A DNA stretch of 14,702 nt from PNKC01 sp039917655 (GTDB lineage: Bacteria > Chloroflexota > Dehalococcoidia > Tepidiformales > Tepidiformaceae), in the NCBI GenBank assembly GCA_039917655.1, contig JBDSJC010000308.1, forward strand, positions 1 to 14,702. Reading direction: 5' to 3'. Position 1 is the stretch's first letter. Each line of letters starts with the position of its first letter. Both the position numbers and the translations under genes were made by a program. Below the pieces are notes generated by a model. The model did no database searches. It was not told the DNA's origin and saw nothing but the letters and a program-made list of their open reading frames with translations. Positions 7,363 through 14,471 of the stretch are shown piece after piece.

Positions 7363-7365
7363 CGG

Positions 7366-7563
7366 CTAGATCTTCCTCAGGATTTCTCGGGCGACGTGAG
7401 CCTTCCCGGTGGGGACATAGAGCGTGCGCTCTTCGCGCATGGACGCCTGCTCGCCGTAGCCGATGGGCGGAATGATGCGCACGGAGAGACCCTCGGCGGC
7501 GAACAGTTCGCGCCAGGTTTCTGCCACGTAGGCGTTGCGGACGGTCATGAATTCAACCCACAC
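7366..7563 (-). CDS. Small DUF2007-like protein inside the nuo operon
   Basis: This 65-residue product is not a complex I subunit I know. Its pattern is a first strand (WVEFMTVRNAYVAE), a helix (WRELFAAEGLSVRIIPP), and a C-terminal LYVPTGKAHVAREILRKI. That resembles the small DUF2007 / putative signal-transducing proteins, which have a ferredoxin-like fold and no cysteine or metal motif. The match is by eye only. The start is GTG at 7563, 4 nt after the nuoK stop; ATG at 7548 would give 60 residues and cut the first strand. There is no signal peptide or membrane helix, so the protein should be cytosolic. Tight spacing on both sides (4 and 3 nt) supports real expression with the operon. The role could be assembly or regulation; this is inference. 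Confidence 0.75.
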   Translation of the reverse strand: MWVEFMTVRNAYVAETWRELFAAEGLSVRIIPPIGYGEQASMREERTLYVPTGKAHVAREILRKI

Positions 7564-7567
7564 GTGC

Positions 7568-7882
7568 CTACGACCTCAACAGATTGATCTTGTCGACATC
7601 GACGGTGTCGCGGTTTCGATAGACAGAGACAGCGAGCGCCAGGGCCACGGCTGCCTCGGCGGCAGCCACAGTGATGACCATGACGACGAAGGCGTGGCCG
7701 GTCACGGGCCGGTCGCTAACCGTGAAGCGCGAAAACGTGAGGAGCGTGAGGGTAACCGCGTTGAGCATCAGCTCGACGCCCATCAGGACGCCGATGGCGT
7801 TTCTCTTGCTCAGCGCAACGGCGAGCCCGAGGCAAAAGAGCAGCGCGCCGACGGTGAGGAAGTGGTCGATGCCGATCGTCAT
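7568..7882 (-). CDS. nuoK: Complex I membrane subunit K
   Basis: NuoK is a three-helix membrane subunit with two buried glutamates that take part in proton coupling. With ATG at 7882 the product is 104 residues, the family norm. The conserved acids are present: Glu37 in GVELMLNAV and Glu76 in AAAEAAVALALAV. The start overlaps the nuoJ stop as ATGA. The open frame extends upstream to 8053, but that extension is antisense-like Arg-rich sequence within nuoJ and is not part of the protein. Confidence 0.95.
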   Translation of the reverse strand: MTIGIDHFLTVGALLFCLGLAVALSKRNAIGVLMGVELMLNAVTLTLLTFSRFTVSDRPVTGHAFVVMVITVAAAEAAVALALAVSVYRNRDTVDVDKINLLRS

Positions 7883-8394
7883 GCCAGTGCATCCTCGGCT
7901 TCTTCCTGAGCGGAGCGGGCGAGCATGATCGCCCCGACGAGGGCAGCGGTGAGCAGCACGGAAGCGATTTCGAAGGGCAGCACCCAGGTGGTGAGGAGCG
8001 CTTCGCCGAGTTCCGCTGCGCCCAGGTTCGGGGACTCGGTGATCGTGGACCACTGGGCATCCTGGATGACGAAAAGGAACACTGCGGCCAGGCAGACCGA
8101 GAGGAGGACCGCCGGCAGGAGCATCTTCGTCTCGGAGTTATCGCGCCCGGCGTGCGGCGTAAGGAGGATGGCGAAGAGCACAAGGACAGCGATCGCGCCG
8201 ACGTAGATGATGATCTGGGCCATCGCCAGGAAGTCCGCGGAGAGGAGGACGAAGAACCCGGCGATGCCGACGAACGTGAGGATCAGGAAGAGCACGGCGT
8301 GGAGCAGGTTGCGGGAGACCATGACGCCGCCCGCTGCGACGAGAGTGACGGCTGCAAGGACCCAGAAGGCGATGCCCGGTCCGGCGCCACTCAT
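7879..8394 (-). CDS. nuoJ: Complex I membrane subunit J
   Basis: NuoJ is a five-helix membrane subunit next to NuoK and NuoA; its third helix carries a pi-bulge implicated in coupling quinone reduction to pumping. Here that helix reads AQIIIYVGAIAVLVLF (about residues 59-74), matching the family closely. The C-terminal helix PFEIASVLLTAALVGAI is also typical. The length is 171 residues. ATG at 8394 overlaps the nuoH stop as ATGA, leaving no room for nuoI, which commonly lies between nuoH and nuoJ. Confidence 0.95.
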   Translation of the reverse strand: MSGAGPGIAFWVLAAVTLVAAGGVMVSRNLLHAVLFLILTFVGIAGFFVLLSADFLAMAQIIIYVGAIAVLVLFAILLTPHAGRDNSETKMLLPAVLLSVCLAAVFLFVIQDAQWSTITESPNLGAAELGEALLTTWVLPFEIASVLLTAALVGAIMLARSAQEEAEDALA

Positions 8395-9662
8395 GAGCGG
8401 CCACCTTCCTTGCCCGAGACTTCGGAGAGGGGCACGTAGCCTCGAGCGTCGCGCACCATGCGCGGACGCGTGGGCGTATTTTCCGGGCGATAGCCGAGGA
8501 ACCGCGCCCAGAGGTAGACCACCACAATCGAGAGGATGATGTTGACGGCGGCGAAGACGTAGAGGTAGACCTGCTCGAAATCTAGCTGCTTCCAGAGCAT
8601 GCGTTCGGTGGCCATGACGAAGAGGTTGAGGAGCGCCACGGGGAGCATGAACTTCCAGGCGAAGGCCATGAGCTGGTCACTGCGCAGACGGGGGAGCGTG
8701 CCGCGCGTCCAGATGAAGAGGAAGTAGAAGGCGTGTGTCTTGGCGATGATGATCAGCCACGTGGGGATCCACTTGTCGAGGCCGAAGAGCGACCAGCCGC
8801 CGAGAAAGACGGTGGAGCCAAAGGCTGCGGCAGCAAGCGCGTAGCCGATGTCCATGCCGTAGAAAAGGCCCCACTTCATGCCGGAGTATTCCGTGAGGTA
8901 GCCCGCCACGATCTCCGATTCGGCTTCGGCGATGTCCGTGGGTGTGCGGTTAAGCTCCGCGCTGACGGCGATGAAGTAGATGACGAAAGCGAGCGGCTGA
9001 AGGACGATCACCCAGATGTCGAAGTTTTTCTGCCAACCGACCATCTCATTGAGGTTGAGTGTGTGGGTAAACACCACCACGCCGAGGAGGGCGAGGACCA
9101 GCGGCACTTCGTAGCTGATCGTCATCGCGACGACACGGATGGAGCCGAAGAGCGAGTACTTGTTGTTGTGGCTCCAGCCGGCCATGAAGGCGGCGAGCAC
9201 GGGGATCGAGGAGATCGCCATGTAGTAGAGAATGGAAACGGGGATATCAGCGATGACCATGCGCGGCCCGAAGGGGATGACCGCGAACACGAGCACCGCT
9301 GGGGCCACGAATATGACCGGCGCGACCCACATGACGGCGCGGTCCGCGGTGGCCGGAGTGAGCGCTTCCTTCTGCATCAATTTGATGGCGTCGGCAATCG
9401 GTTGGAGGAGGCCGAAAGGGCCGACTCTGTTTGGGCCGTAGCGCGATTGCATGCGCCCGATGATCTTGCGTTCGCCGTAGACGCCGACGATCAGCTGCGA
9501 CGGCAAGACGAAGATGAGGAAGCTGGCGACGAAGCCGATCAGCGGCGCCAGCACGTACACCACGCCGTGGGGCGCCACCCTGTCCACGCTCTCGAGGATC
9601 AACCTGGAGAGGTTCGAAAGGTCGCGGATGTCGTACCAGTTGTTGGTGACGAGGAAGTGCAT
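8391..9662 (-). CDS. nuoH: Complex I membrane subunit H (quinone-site anchor)
   Basis: NuoH anchors the hydrophilic arm to the membrane and forms part of the quinone chamber. Family blocks are intact: GERKIIGRMQSRYGPNRVGP and GLLQPIADAIKL between residues 63 and 95, and AELNRTPTDIAEAESEIVAG with SGMKW between 235 and 264. At 423 residues it is longer than the roughly 325 residues of the E. coli protein. It has about 30 extra residues before the first helix and a polar tail after the last (YRPENTPTRPRM), as in some other phyla. ATG at 9662 overlaps the nuoD stop by 1 nt (TGATG). Confidence 0.96.
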   Translation of the reverse strand: MHFLVTNNWYDIRDLSNLSRLILESVDRVAPHGVVYVLAPLIGFVASFLIFVLPSQLIVGVYGERKIIGRMQSRYGPNRVGPFGLLQPIADAIKLMQKEALTPATADRAVMWVAPVIFVAPAVLVFAVIPFGPRMVIADIPVSILYYMAISSIPVLAAFMAGWSHNNKYSLFGSIRVVAMTISYEVPLVLALLGVVVFTHTLNLNEMVGWQKNFDIWVIVLQPLAFVIYFIAVSAELNRTPTDIAEAESEIVAGYLTEYSGMKWGLFYGMDIGYALAAAAFGSTVFLGGWSLFGLDKWIPTWLIIIAKTHAFYFLFIWTRGTLPRLRSDQLMAFAWKFMLPVALLNLFVMATERMLWKQLDFEQVYLYVFAAVNIILSIVVVYLWARFLGYRPENTPTRPRMVRDARGYVPLSEVSGKEGGRS

Positions 9663-10777
9663 CAGCGGTCGATCTCCCCAACCACGATATCGATGGAGCC
9701 GAGGACGACGATGGCGTCGGCCACCGTACCTCCAACGGTCATCTCGCGGAGTGCAGAGAGATTGATAAACGACGGCGGCCGAATGTGGAAGCGGTAGGGC
9801 GACGGGCCTTCATCGCTGATCACGTAGTAGCCGAGTTCCCCGCGAGGCCCCTCGACGCGAGCGTAAGCCTCGCCCGCGGGGGGACGGAGGGCGAGCGGGA
9901 CCTGGGTGCTGTGGGGACCGCCGGGGAGTCCATCGAGCGCCTGCTCGATGATCTTCAGGCTCTGGCGCATCTCTTCGAGGCGCACGATAAAGCGGTCGAA
10001 GCTATCGCCCTGGTAGCCGATCGGGATCTCGAAGTCGTATTTTTCGTAGCCGCAGTAGGGATCGGCCTTGCGGATATCCCAGGCTATGCCGCTGCCGCGC
10101 AGCATCGGCCCGGCGACGCTGGAGTTCGCCGCCATCTCGGGCGAAAGCACGCCGACCCCGCGTGTGCGAACGAGGAAGATCTCGTTCTCCACGAGCAGGT
10201 TCGTCATGTCATCAAGGAAGGCCGGGAACTCCTTGAGGATCTTGCGGACGGCAGGTTCGAACTCCGGGCGGATGTCAAAGGCGACGCCGCCGATGCGCAT
10301 GTAGTTACAGGTGAGGCGCGCGCCGGAGGTCATTTCGAAGATGTCGAGGATCTTCTCGCGTTCGCGGAAAGTCCACATGACCGGGGTCTGCCAGGCGCCG
10401 GTGTCGTTGGTGAAAGCGCCGACGGCCATGCAGTGGCTGGCGAGGCGTTGGAGTTCGGCCATGATCACGCGGATCGCGTCGCCGCGGGCAGGGACTTCGA
10501 TTCCCGCGAGCTTTTCGACCGCCAGGCAGTAGCCCAGGTTGTTGGACATACTGGCGAGGTAGTCTGTGCGGTCGGTGAACGGGATGTTCTGGGTGTAAGT
10601 GCGTTCTTCGGCGAGCTTCTCCATCGAGCGGTGGAGGTAACCCATGACCATCTCGGCTTCGATGACCTTTTCGCCATCGACGGTGGCGCGGATGCGGAAG
10701 ACGCCGTGAGTTGACGGGTGCTGCGGCCCGATGTTGATCACGAACGGCTCGCTGGGGACGACGTTGGGGCTAGTCAT
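9662..10777 (-). CDS. nuoD: Complex I 49-kDa-type subunit D (quinone site)
   Basis: NuoD is the hydrogenase-large-subunit homologue that forms the quinone-binding site at the membrane interface. GPQHPSTHG (residues 17-25) supplies the conserved histidines, and Tyr73 in RTDYLASMSNNLGY matches the quinone-head tyrosine. GYLHRSMEKLAE (46-57) and the C-terminal GSIDIVVGEIDR are also typical. The length of 371 residues is slightly short but complete at both ends. NuoC and NuoD are separate here, unlike the fused form in E. coli. ATG at 10777 lies inside the last codons of nuoC (8-nt overlap). The NuoB partner that would carry cluster N2 is not encoded in the window. Confidence 0.97.
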   Translation of the reverse strand: MTSPNVVPSEPFVINIGPQHPSTHGVFRIRATVDGEKVIEAEMVMGYLHRSMEKLAEERTYTQNIPFTDRTDYLASMSNNLGYCLAVEKLAGIEVPARGDAIRVIMAELQRLASHCMAVGAFTNDTGAWQTPVMWTFREREKILDIFEMTSGARLTCNYMRIGGVAFDIRPEFEPAVRKILKEFPAFLDDMTNLLVENEIFLVRTRGVGVLSPEMAANSSVAGPMLRGSGIAWDIRKADPYCGYEKYDFEIPIGYQGDSFDRFIVRLEEMRQSLKIIEQALDGLPGGPHSTQVPLALRPPAGEAYARVEGPRGELGYYVISDEGPSPYRFHIRPPSFINLSALREMTVGGTVADAIVVLGSIDIVVGEIDR

Positions 10778-11300
10778 TGGGCACCACCGAGACCGGAGGT
10801 TCGGGCCGGGGAGCGACGCCCGCGAACTCGGCGAGGCCTGGTTGGAGGCCGCCCGGCATGGAGAGGAAGTCCTTGCGCAGGGGCCAGCCGGGATAACCCT
10901 CCCAGAGGAAGATGCGGTACATGTTTGGGTGGCCTTCGAACTTGATGCCGAGGAGGTCGTAGGCCTCGTTCTCTTGCATCCAGGCGCCGTGCCAGACCGG
11001 GACGACGCTCGGAGTGACCGCGTCTTCGCGATTGAAGACCTCGGTCTTGAGGACGGCGATGTGGTTCTTATCGAAGGACTGGATGTGGTAGACGATTTCG
11101 AAGTGATCCCAGTAATCCACGCCGCAGAGGTTGGTCAGGTGGATGAGGTCCGAATCTGCGCCGGTGCGCAGCGCGTGCATCGTTTCAACGAGCGTTTCGG
11201 GCTTCAGGTAGCAGGCCATTGCGGTGGTTTTGGCGACTGAGCCGGGGACCAGCGCCTCGCACATTGAAGCGACTTCGGCGCCGGTGAGTTCGCGCGTCAC
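10770..11300 (-). CDS. nuoC: Complex I 30-kDa-type subunit C
   Basis: NuoC is a cofactor-free hydrophilic subunit that packs against NuoD. The diagnostic block reads QENEAYDLLGIKFEGHPNMY followed by RIFLWEGYPGWPLRKDF. The start is GTG at 11300, overlapping the nuoA stop as GTGA and giving 176 residues; GTG at 11309 is an alternative. The open frame extends back to 11528, but the extra part is Arg/His-rich antisense-like sequence within nuoA. The N-terminus follows nuoA directly, so the usual nuoB position is missing. Confidence 0.95.
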   Translation of the reverse strand: MTRELTGAEVASMCEALVPGSVAKTTAMACYLKPETLVETMHALRTGADSDLIHLTNLCGVDYWDHFEIVYHIQSFDKNHIAVLKTEVFNREDAVTPSVVPVWHGAWMQENEAYDLLGIKFEGHPNMYRIFLWEGYPGWPLRKDFLSMPGGLQPGLAEFAGVAPRPEPPVSVVPND

Positions 11301-11674
11301 AGCCGCCACTCCAAGGCGCGTTTGCGCCAGGCGTAGAGGATGCCGAGCGAAAGGATGCCCATGAAGCCGATCCCCTCGAAGTAGCCAGCCCACCCCAGCT
11401 TTTCGAAGACGAGCGCCCACGGGAAGAGGAAGATGATCTCGACGTCGAACAGGACGAAAAGCAGGGCGATGTAGTAGAAGCGAAAGTTGAACTGGACGAG
11501 CGTAGTGCCCTCGGTGCGCAGACCGCACTCGAAAATATCATCCTTGACGGGGTCCGGCTGAGACTTCGGGCGGATGTTCACGAACTGCAGCGCCCACGAA
11601 GTCACGAGGGCGCCCAGGGGGAAAATGAGGGCGATAACCAGCAGGATGCCGATGTGGCCGTATTCGTAAAGCAC
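11297..11674 (-). CDS. nuoA: Complex I membrane subunit A, first gene of the operon
   Basis: NuoA is a three-helix membrane subunit near the quinone site. Family marks are DIFECGLRTEG (the YECG-type loop with Cys), NFRFYYIALLFVLFDVE and IIFLFPWA. The start is taken as GTG at 11674, giving 125 residues beginning LYEYGHIGILLV, a normal NuoA N-terminus. The frame is open to a TTG at 11743, but that codon lies within the -35 element of the likely promoter, so the longer form is unlikely. No strong Shine-Dalgarno sequence precedes the GTG, which leaves the exact start a little uncertain. Confidence 0.93.
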   Translation of the reverse strand: MLYEYGHIGILLVIALIFPLGALVTSWALQFVNIRPKSQPDPVKDDIFECGLRTEGTTLVQFNFRFYYIALLFVLFDVEIIFLFPWALVFEKLGWAGYFEGIGFMGILSLGILYAWRKRALEWRL

Positions 11675-11714
11675 GCAGTAGCCGTTTGTGAAATCTGTCC
11701 CTAAGGGCGCCCGA

Positions 11715-11743
11715 ACTATAGCACGGGGCTCGAGAGCGGACAA
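11715..11743 (-). promoter_or_regulatory. Probable sigma70 promoter of the nuo operon
   Basis: On the minus strand, TTGTCC (11738-11743) and TATAGT (11715-11720) are separated by exactly 17 bp, with 4 of 6 and 5 of 6 consensus matches. Transcription would start near 11708, leaving a leader of about 34 nt before the GTG of nuoA. No other comparable promoter was seen in the operon. Confidence 0.55.
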
Positions 11744-11795
11744 AGCGCGGAGCGGGGAACGGGCCGCCTAATTTAGTCGGTTCGGGTATGCAAAA

Positions 11796-11850
11796 GCCGC
11801 CTACGGAGGATAGCCACGTGGCGCCCCCAGTGATTTCCTCCGTAGGCGGC
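11796..11850. repeat. Perfect 15-bp inverted repeat between divergent genes
   Basis: GCCGCCTACGGAGGA (11796-11810) and TCCTCCGTAGGCGGC (11836-11850) are exact reverse complements with a 25-nt loop. The loop itself contains the palindrome GCCACGTGGC (11813-11822). A third copy of the outer half, GCCGCCTA, lies at 11763-11770, 33 bp from the first arm. The structure sits between the nuo promoter and the likely promoter of the Gfo/Idh/MocA gene, where a shared operator would be expected. Confidence 0.7.
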
Positions 11851-11893
11851 CAGGAGCAGTATTGAGGCGAGCGAGCGGCTCGATCCCCACGGA

Positions 11894-11923
11894 TTGGCAA
11901 CGCCACCGTAAACTGCCTGTAAA
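11894..11923 (+). promoter_or_regulatory. Possible promoter for the Gfo/Idh/MocA gene
   Basis: TTGGCA (11894-11899) matches the -35 consensus at 5 of 6. TGTAAA (11918-11923) follows after 18 bp and matches the -10 at 4 of 6. The transcript would start near 11930, about 17 nt before the GTG start. The -10 is weak. Confidence 0.35.
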
Positions 11924-11946
11924 TCGTTGAAAGCGAGCGTGGCGCC

Positions 11947-13038
11947 GTGCCTCAACCGGTTGTGGGACTCATCGGCTGCGGCCATATTGGCCAATTTCAT
12001 TCCCGCAACCTGCGCGGATCGCTGCGCTCGGAGCTGGTGCCTGGCGAGTACGTCGCTGTCTGCGATCGAGAGCTCGAGCGGGCTGAATCGTTCGCGAACA
12101 TCACGGGGGCCACCACCGTCACCGCGGACGCCGAGACGGTGTTCGCCACGCCCCGGCTAAACGCGGTCTACATCTGCACTGAGACCGCCGAGCACCCGGC
12201 GTTGGTCAAACGGGCGGCACAACTCGGCCTCGCGATCTTCTGTGAAAAGCCACTGGCGAAGACGCTCGTGGACGTCCAGGAGATGGTTGATGCCGTGGAA
12301 TCCGCGGGCGTGGTCAACCAGGTTGGGCTGGTGCTGCGCTATTCGCCAGTGTTCACGGTGTTAAAGGAGATGCTGTCGGCGCCGGACCTCGGGCCGATGC
12401 TCACCGCCCACCTGCGAGACGACCAGTTCTTCCCGATTCGCGGCCACTACGGCAGTTCGTGGCGCGGCAAGTTCGAGCGCGCGGGCGGCGGGACGCTGAT
12501 CGAACATTCGATCCACGACGTTGACCTCTTTCACTGGCTATTCGGGGAAATTGAAGCTGTGCGCTGCCACATTCGCAACACGTCGAAGGACCCGGGCGTT
12601 GACGCGGGAGTCGAGGACGTAGCTGTCGCCACGTTCCAACACGCGGGCGGGCATCAGACAACGCTTTCCTCCATCTGGCACGCGCTGGACGATCGGCCAT
12701 CGACGCGCCATCTGGAGGTGTTTTTCGAAGGCGGCTACTTCGCCACCGACCACGACTTCCTCGGGCCGATCCGCTACCAGGGCCGCACAGGTGGAGTCGA
12801 GGAGTTGAGTGCGGAGCAGGTGATGGAGCGCTACTCGGCGATCACTGGCCTGGAGGGCGACCTGCTGGCGCTGGCTGGGCGAGGGATGTACGAAGACTTC
12901 GCCTTCCTCGAATGCGTGAACGAGGGCAGACCTGCCTTCCCGGACTTCCGGACGGCGCTCAGGGCCCACGAGGTGGTTGACGCCTGCTATAGAAGCGCAG
13001 AGGGGTCTCGAGAGGTGAGGGTGTTGAGCTATAGTTAG
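11947..13038 (+). CDS. Gfo/Idh/MocA-family NAD(P)-dependent oxidoreductase
   Basis: Members oxidise or reduce hydroxyl groups of sugars, inositols and related compounds with NAD(P); the substrate here cannot be told. The 363-residue protein has the N-terminal Rossmann motif GLIGCGHIGQFH (7-18), CEKPLAKT with the conserved Lys101, and the C-terminal domain motif GGGTLIEHSIHDVDLFHW (180-197). By eye, His190 fills the usual catalytic histidine position, while the position that is often Asp holds Glu186. The start is GTG at 11947, directly before the Rossmann strand, with a poor ribosome binding site. The protein is cytosolic, without a signal peptide. It is divergent from nuoA and 116 bp upstream of the crotonyl-CoA reductase gene, with no evident metabolic link to either. 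Confidence 0.93.
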   Translation: MPQPVVGLIGCGHIGQFHSRNLRGSLRSELVPGEYVAVCDRELERAESFANITGATTVTADAETVFATPRLNAVYICTETAEHPALVKRAAQLGLAIFCEKPLAKTLVDVQEMVDAVESAGVVNQVGLVLRYSPVFTVLKEMLSAPDLGPMLTAHLRDDQFFPIRGHYGSSWRGKFERAGGGTLIEHSIHDVDLFHWLFGEIEAVRCHIRNTSKDPGVDAGVEDVAVATFQHAGGHQTTLSSIWHALDDRPSTRHLEVFFEGGYFATDHDFLGPIRYQGRTGGVEELSAEQVMERYSAITGLEGDLLALAGRGMYEDFAFLECVNEGRPAFPDFRTALRAHEVVDACYRSAEGSREVRVLSYS

Positions 13039-13064
13039 ACGCTATGGCTGAGCGGGCAATGCCA

Positions 13065-13093
13065 TTTACGCGTCAATACCGGCGCGGTAGAAT
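13065..13093 (+). promoter_or_regulatory. Probable sigma70 promoter of the crotonyl-CoA carboxylase/reductase gene
   Basis: TTTACG (13065-13070) and TAGAAT (13088-13093) are separated by exactly 17 bp, with 4 of 6 and 5 of 6 consensus matches. Transcription would start near 13100, about 55 nt before the TTG start. The upstream in-frame ATG codons at 13044 and 13092 fall before or within this promoter, which argues against using them. Confidence 0.55.
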
Positions 13094-13144
13094 GGCAGGC
13101 ACGTGGCGTGTCCGCGAAACGAGAAGGGACGCCGCGGGCGCCCG

Positions 13145-13149
13145 AGGAG
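13145..13149 (+). promoter_or_regulatory. Shine-Dalgarno AGGAG deciding the TTG start
   Basis: AGGAG ends 5 nt before TTG at 13155-13157, an ideal spacing. It supports a TTG start for the crotonyl-CoA carboxylase/reductase over the ATG codons further upstream. Confidence 0.75.
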
Positions 13150-13154
13150 CTCCC

Positions 13155-14411
13155 TTGATTACTGAAACTCTCAAAGACCTGTACGACCTCGGCGAGACCC
13201 CGCCGCTCGGCCACATCCCGGCGACGATGCACGCCCAGGTGATCCGCCGCGAACGCTACGGCCTACCCCGCAACGCCTTCCGCCAGGAGATCGTTGAGAC
13301 TCCGGAGATCGGACCGGACGAGGCGCTCGTTTATGTGATGGCCGCCGGTGTGAACTACAACAACGTGTGGGCCGCACTCGGCACCCCGGTTGATACGATT
13401 GCCTCTCGGCAGAAGGGTGGCGCGACCGAGGATCACCATATCGGCGGGTCGGATGCGTCTGGCATCGTCTACGCCGTGGGCAGCAACGTGCGCAACGTGA
13501 AAGTGGGCGATGAGGTGGTCGTGCACTGCGGCATGTGGGATGCGAACGCTCCGGAAGTGCTGCGCGGTGAGGACCCGATGTTCAGTCCGACGTTCAGGAT
13601 CTGGGGATACGAAACGACCTGGGGGTCGTTCGCGCAGTTCACGAAGGTCCAGGGGCACCAGTGCATGCCGAAGGCGAAGCACCTCAGCTGGGAGGCAGCG
13701 GCCGCGCCAACGCTCGTCGGCGCCACAGCGTACAGGATGCTCTTCGGCTGGCCCCCGCACGACGTCCGCGAGGGCGACGTGGTGCTGGTCTGGGGCGGGG
13801 CGGGCGGGCTCGGCTCGATGGCGATCCAGTTGGCGGCGCTCAAAGGGGCGAAGCCGATCGCGGTGATCTCCAACGATTCGAAGATTGACTTCTGCATGAA
13901 GCTCGGGGCTGTTGGGTGCATCAACCGCAAGCGGTTTAACCACTGGGGCCGCCTCCCAAACTGGGAAAACACCGAGGAGATGAACTCCTTCACAGCAGGC
14001 GCGCGAGCGTTCGGGAAGGCGATCTGGGACATCCTTGGCGAGCGGCGAAGCCCGCGCATCGTCTTCGAACACCCGGGCCAGGACACCGTCCCGACCTCCA
14101 CCTTCGTGGTTGAGAGCGGCGGCATGGTGGTCATCTGCGCCGGGACCACGGGCTACAACGCTGACGTGGACTTGCGTTACCTCTGGATGCGCCAGAAGCG
14201 GCTGCAGGGCTCGCACTTCGCGAACGATGTCCAGTCGTATGCGTTCAACGACCTTGTGGTGGCAGGGAAAATCGACCCTTGCCTGTCGCGCGTGTTCCGC
14301 TTCGAACAGACTGGCGAGTGCCATCAGCTGATGCAGGACAACCGCCACCCGGACGGAAACATGGCGATCCTGGTTGGGGCGCCGGGCGAAGGCATGACGA
14401 CGGTGCGGTAG
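13155..14411 (+). CDS. ccr: Crotonyl-CoA carboxylase/reductase
   Basis: The enzyme converts crotonyl-CoA, CO2 and NADPH to ethylmalonyl-CoA. It is the signature step of the ethylmalonyl-CoA pathway for acetyl-CoA assimilation and also supplies polyketide extender units in some bacteria. With TTG at 13155 the product has 418 residues and begins with the family motif KDLYDLGETPPLGHIPA. It is a medium-chain dehydrogenase fold with nucleotide motif WGGAGGLG (213-220). Residues that bind CO2 in studied homologues are present: Asn67/Asn69 in AAGVNYNNVW, Tyr152-Glu153 in WGYET (Phe-Glu in the Kitasatospora enzyme), and His354 in GSHFA. FEHPG and YLWMRQKR further separate it from ordinary quinone reductases. 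Other pathway genes are not in the window. Confidence 0.95.
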   Translation: MITETLKDLYDLGETPPLGHIPATMHAQVIRRERYGLPRNAFRQEIVETPEIGPDEALVYVMAAGVNYNNVWAALGTPVDTIASRQKGGATEDHHIGGSDASGIVYAVGSNVRNVKVGDEVVVHCGMWDANAPEVLRGEDPMFSPTFRIWGYETTWGSFAQFTKVQGHQCMPKAKHLSWEAAAAPTLVGATAYRMLFGWPPHDVREGDVVLVWGGAGGLGSMAIQLAALKGAKPIAVISNDSKIDFCMKLGAVGCINRKRFNHWGRLPNWENTEEMNSFTAGARAFGKAIWDILGERRSPRIVFEHPGQDTVPTSTFVVESGGMVVICAGTTGYNADVDLRYLWMRQKRLQGSHFANDVQSYAFNDLVVAGKIDPCLSRVFRFEQTGECHQLMQDNRHPDGNMAILVGAPGEGMTTVR

Positions 14412-14421
14412 CCATAAAAGG

Positions 14422-14446
14422 GAGAAGCCCCGCGTGCGGGGCTCTC
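14422..14446. terminator. Hairpin terminator between convergent genes
   Basis: GAGA and TCTC plus GCCCCG and CGGGGC form a 10-bp stem with one bulged A and a CGTG loop, starting 11 nt after the ccr stop. On the plus strand no T-run follows. On the minus strand the stem is followed by TTCTCCCTTTTAT, a T-rich tract. It therefore probably terminates the gene at the right edge best and may act on both. Confidence 0.7.
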
Positions 14447-14471
14447 GTGACGACTGACATGGTGGCGAAGA

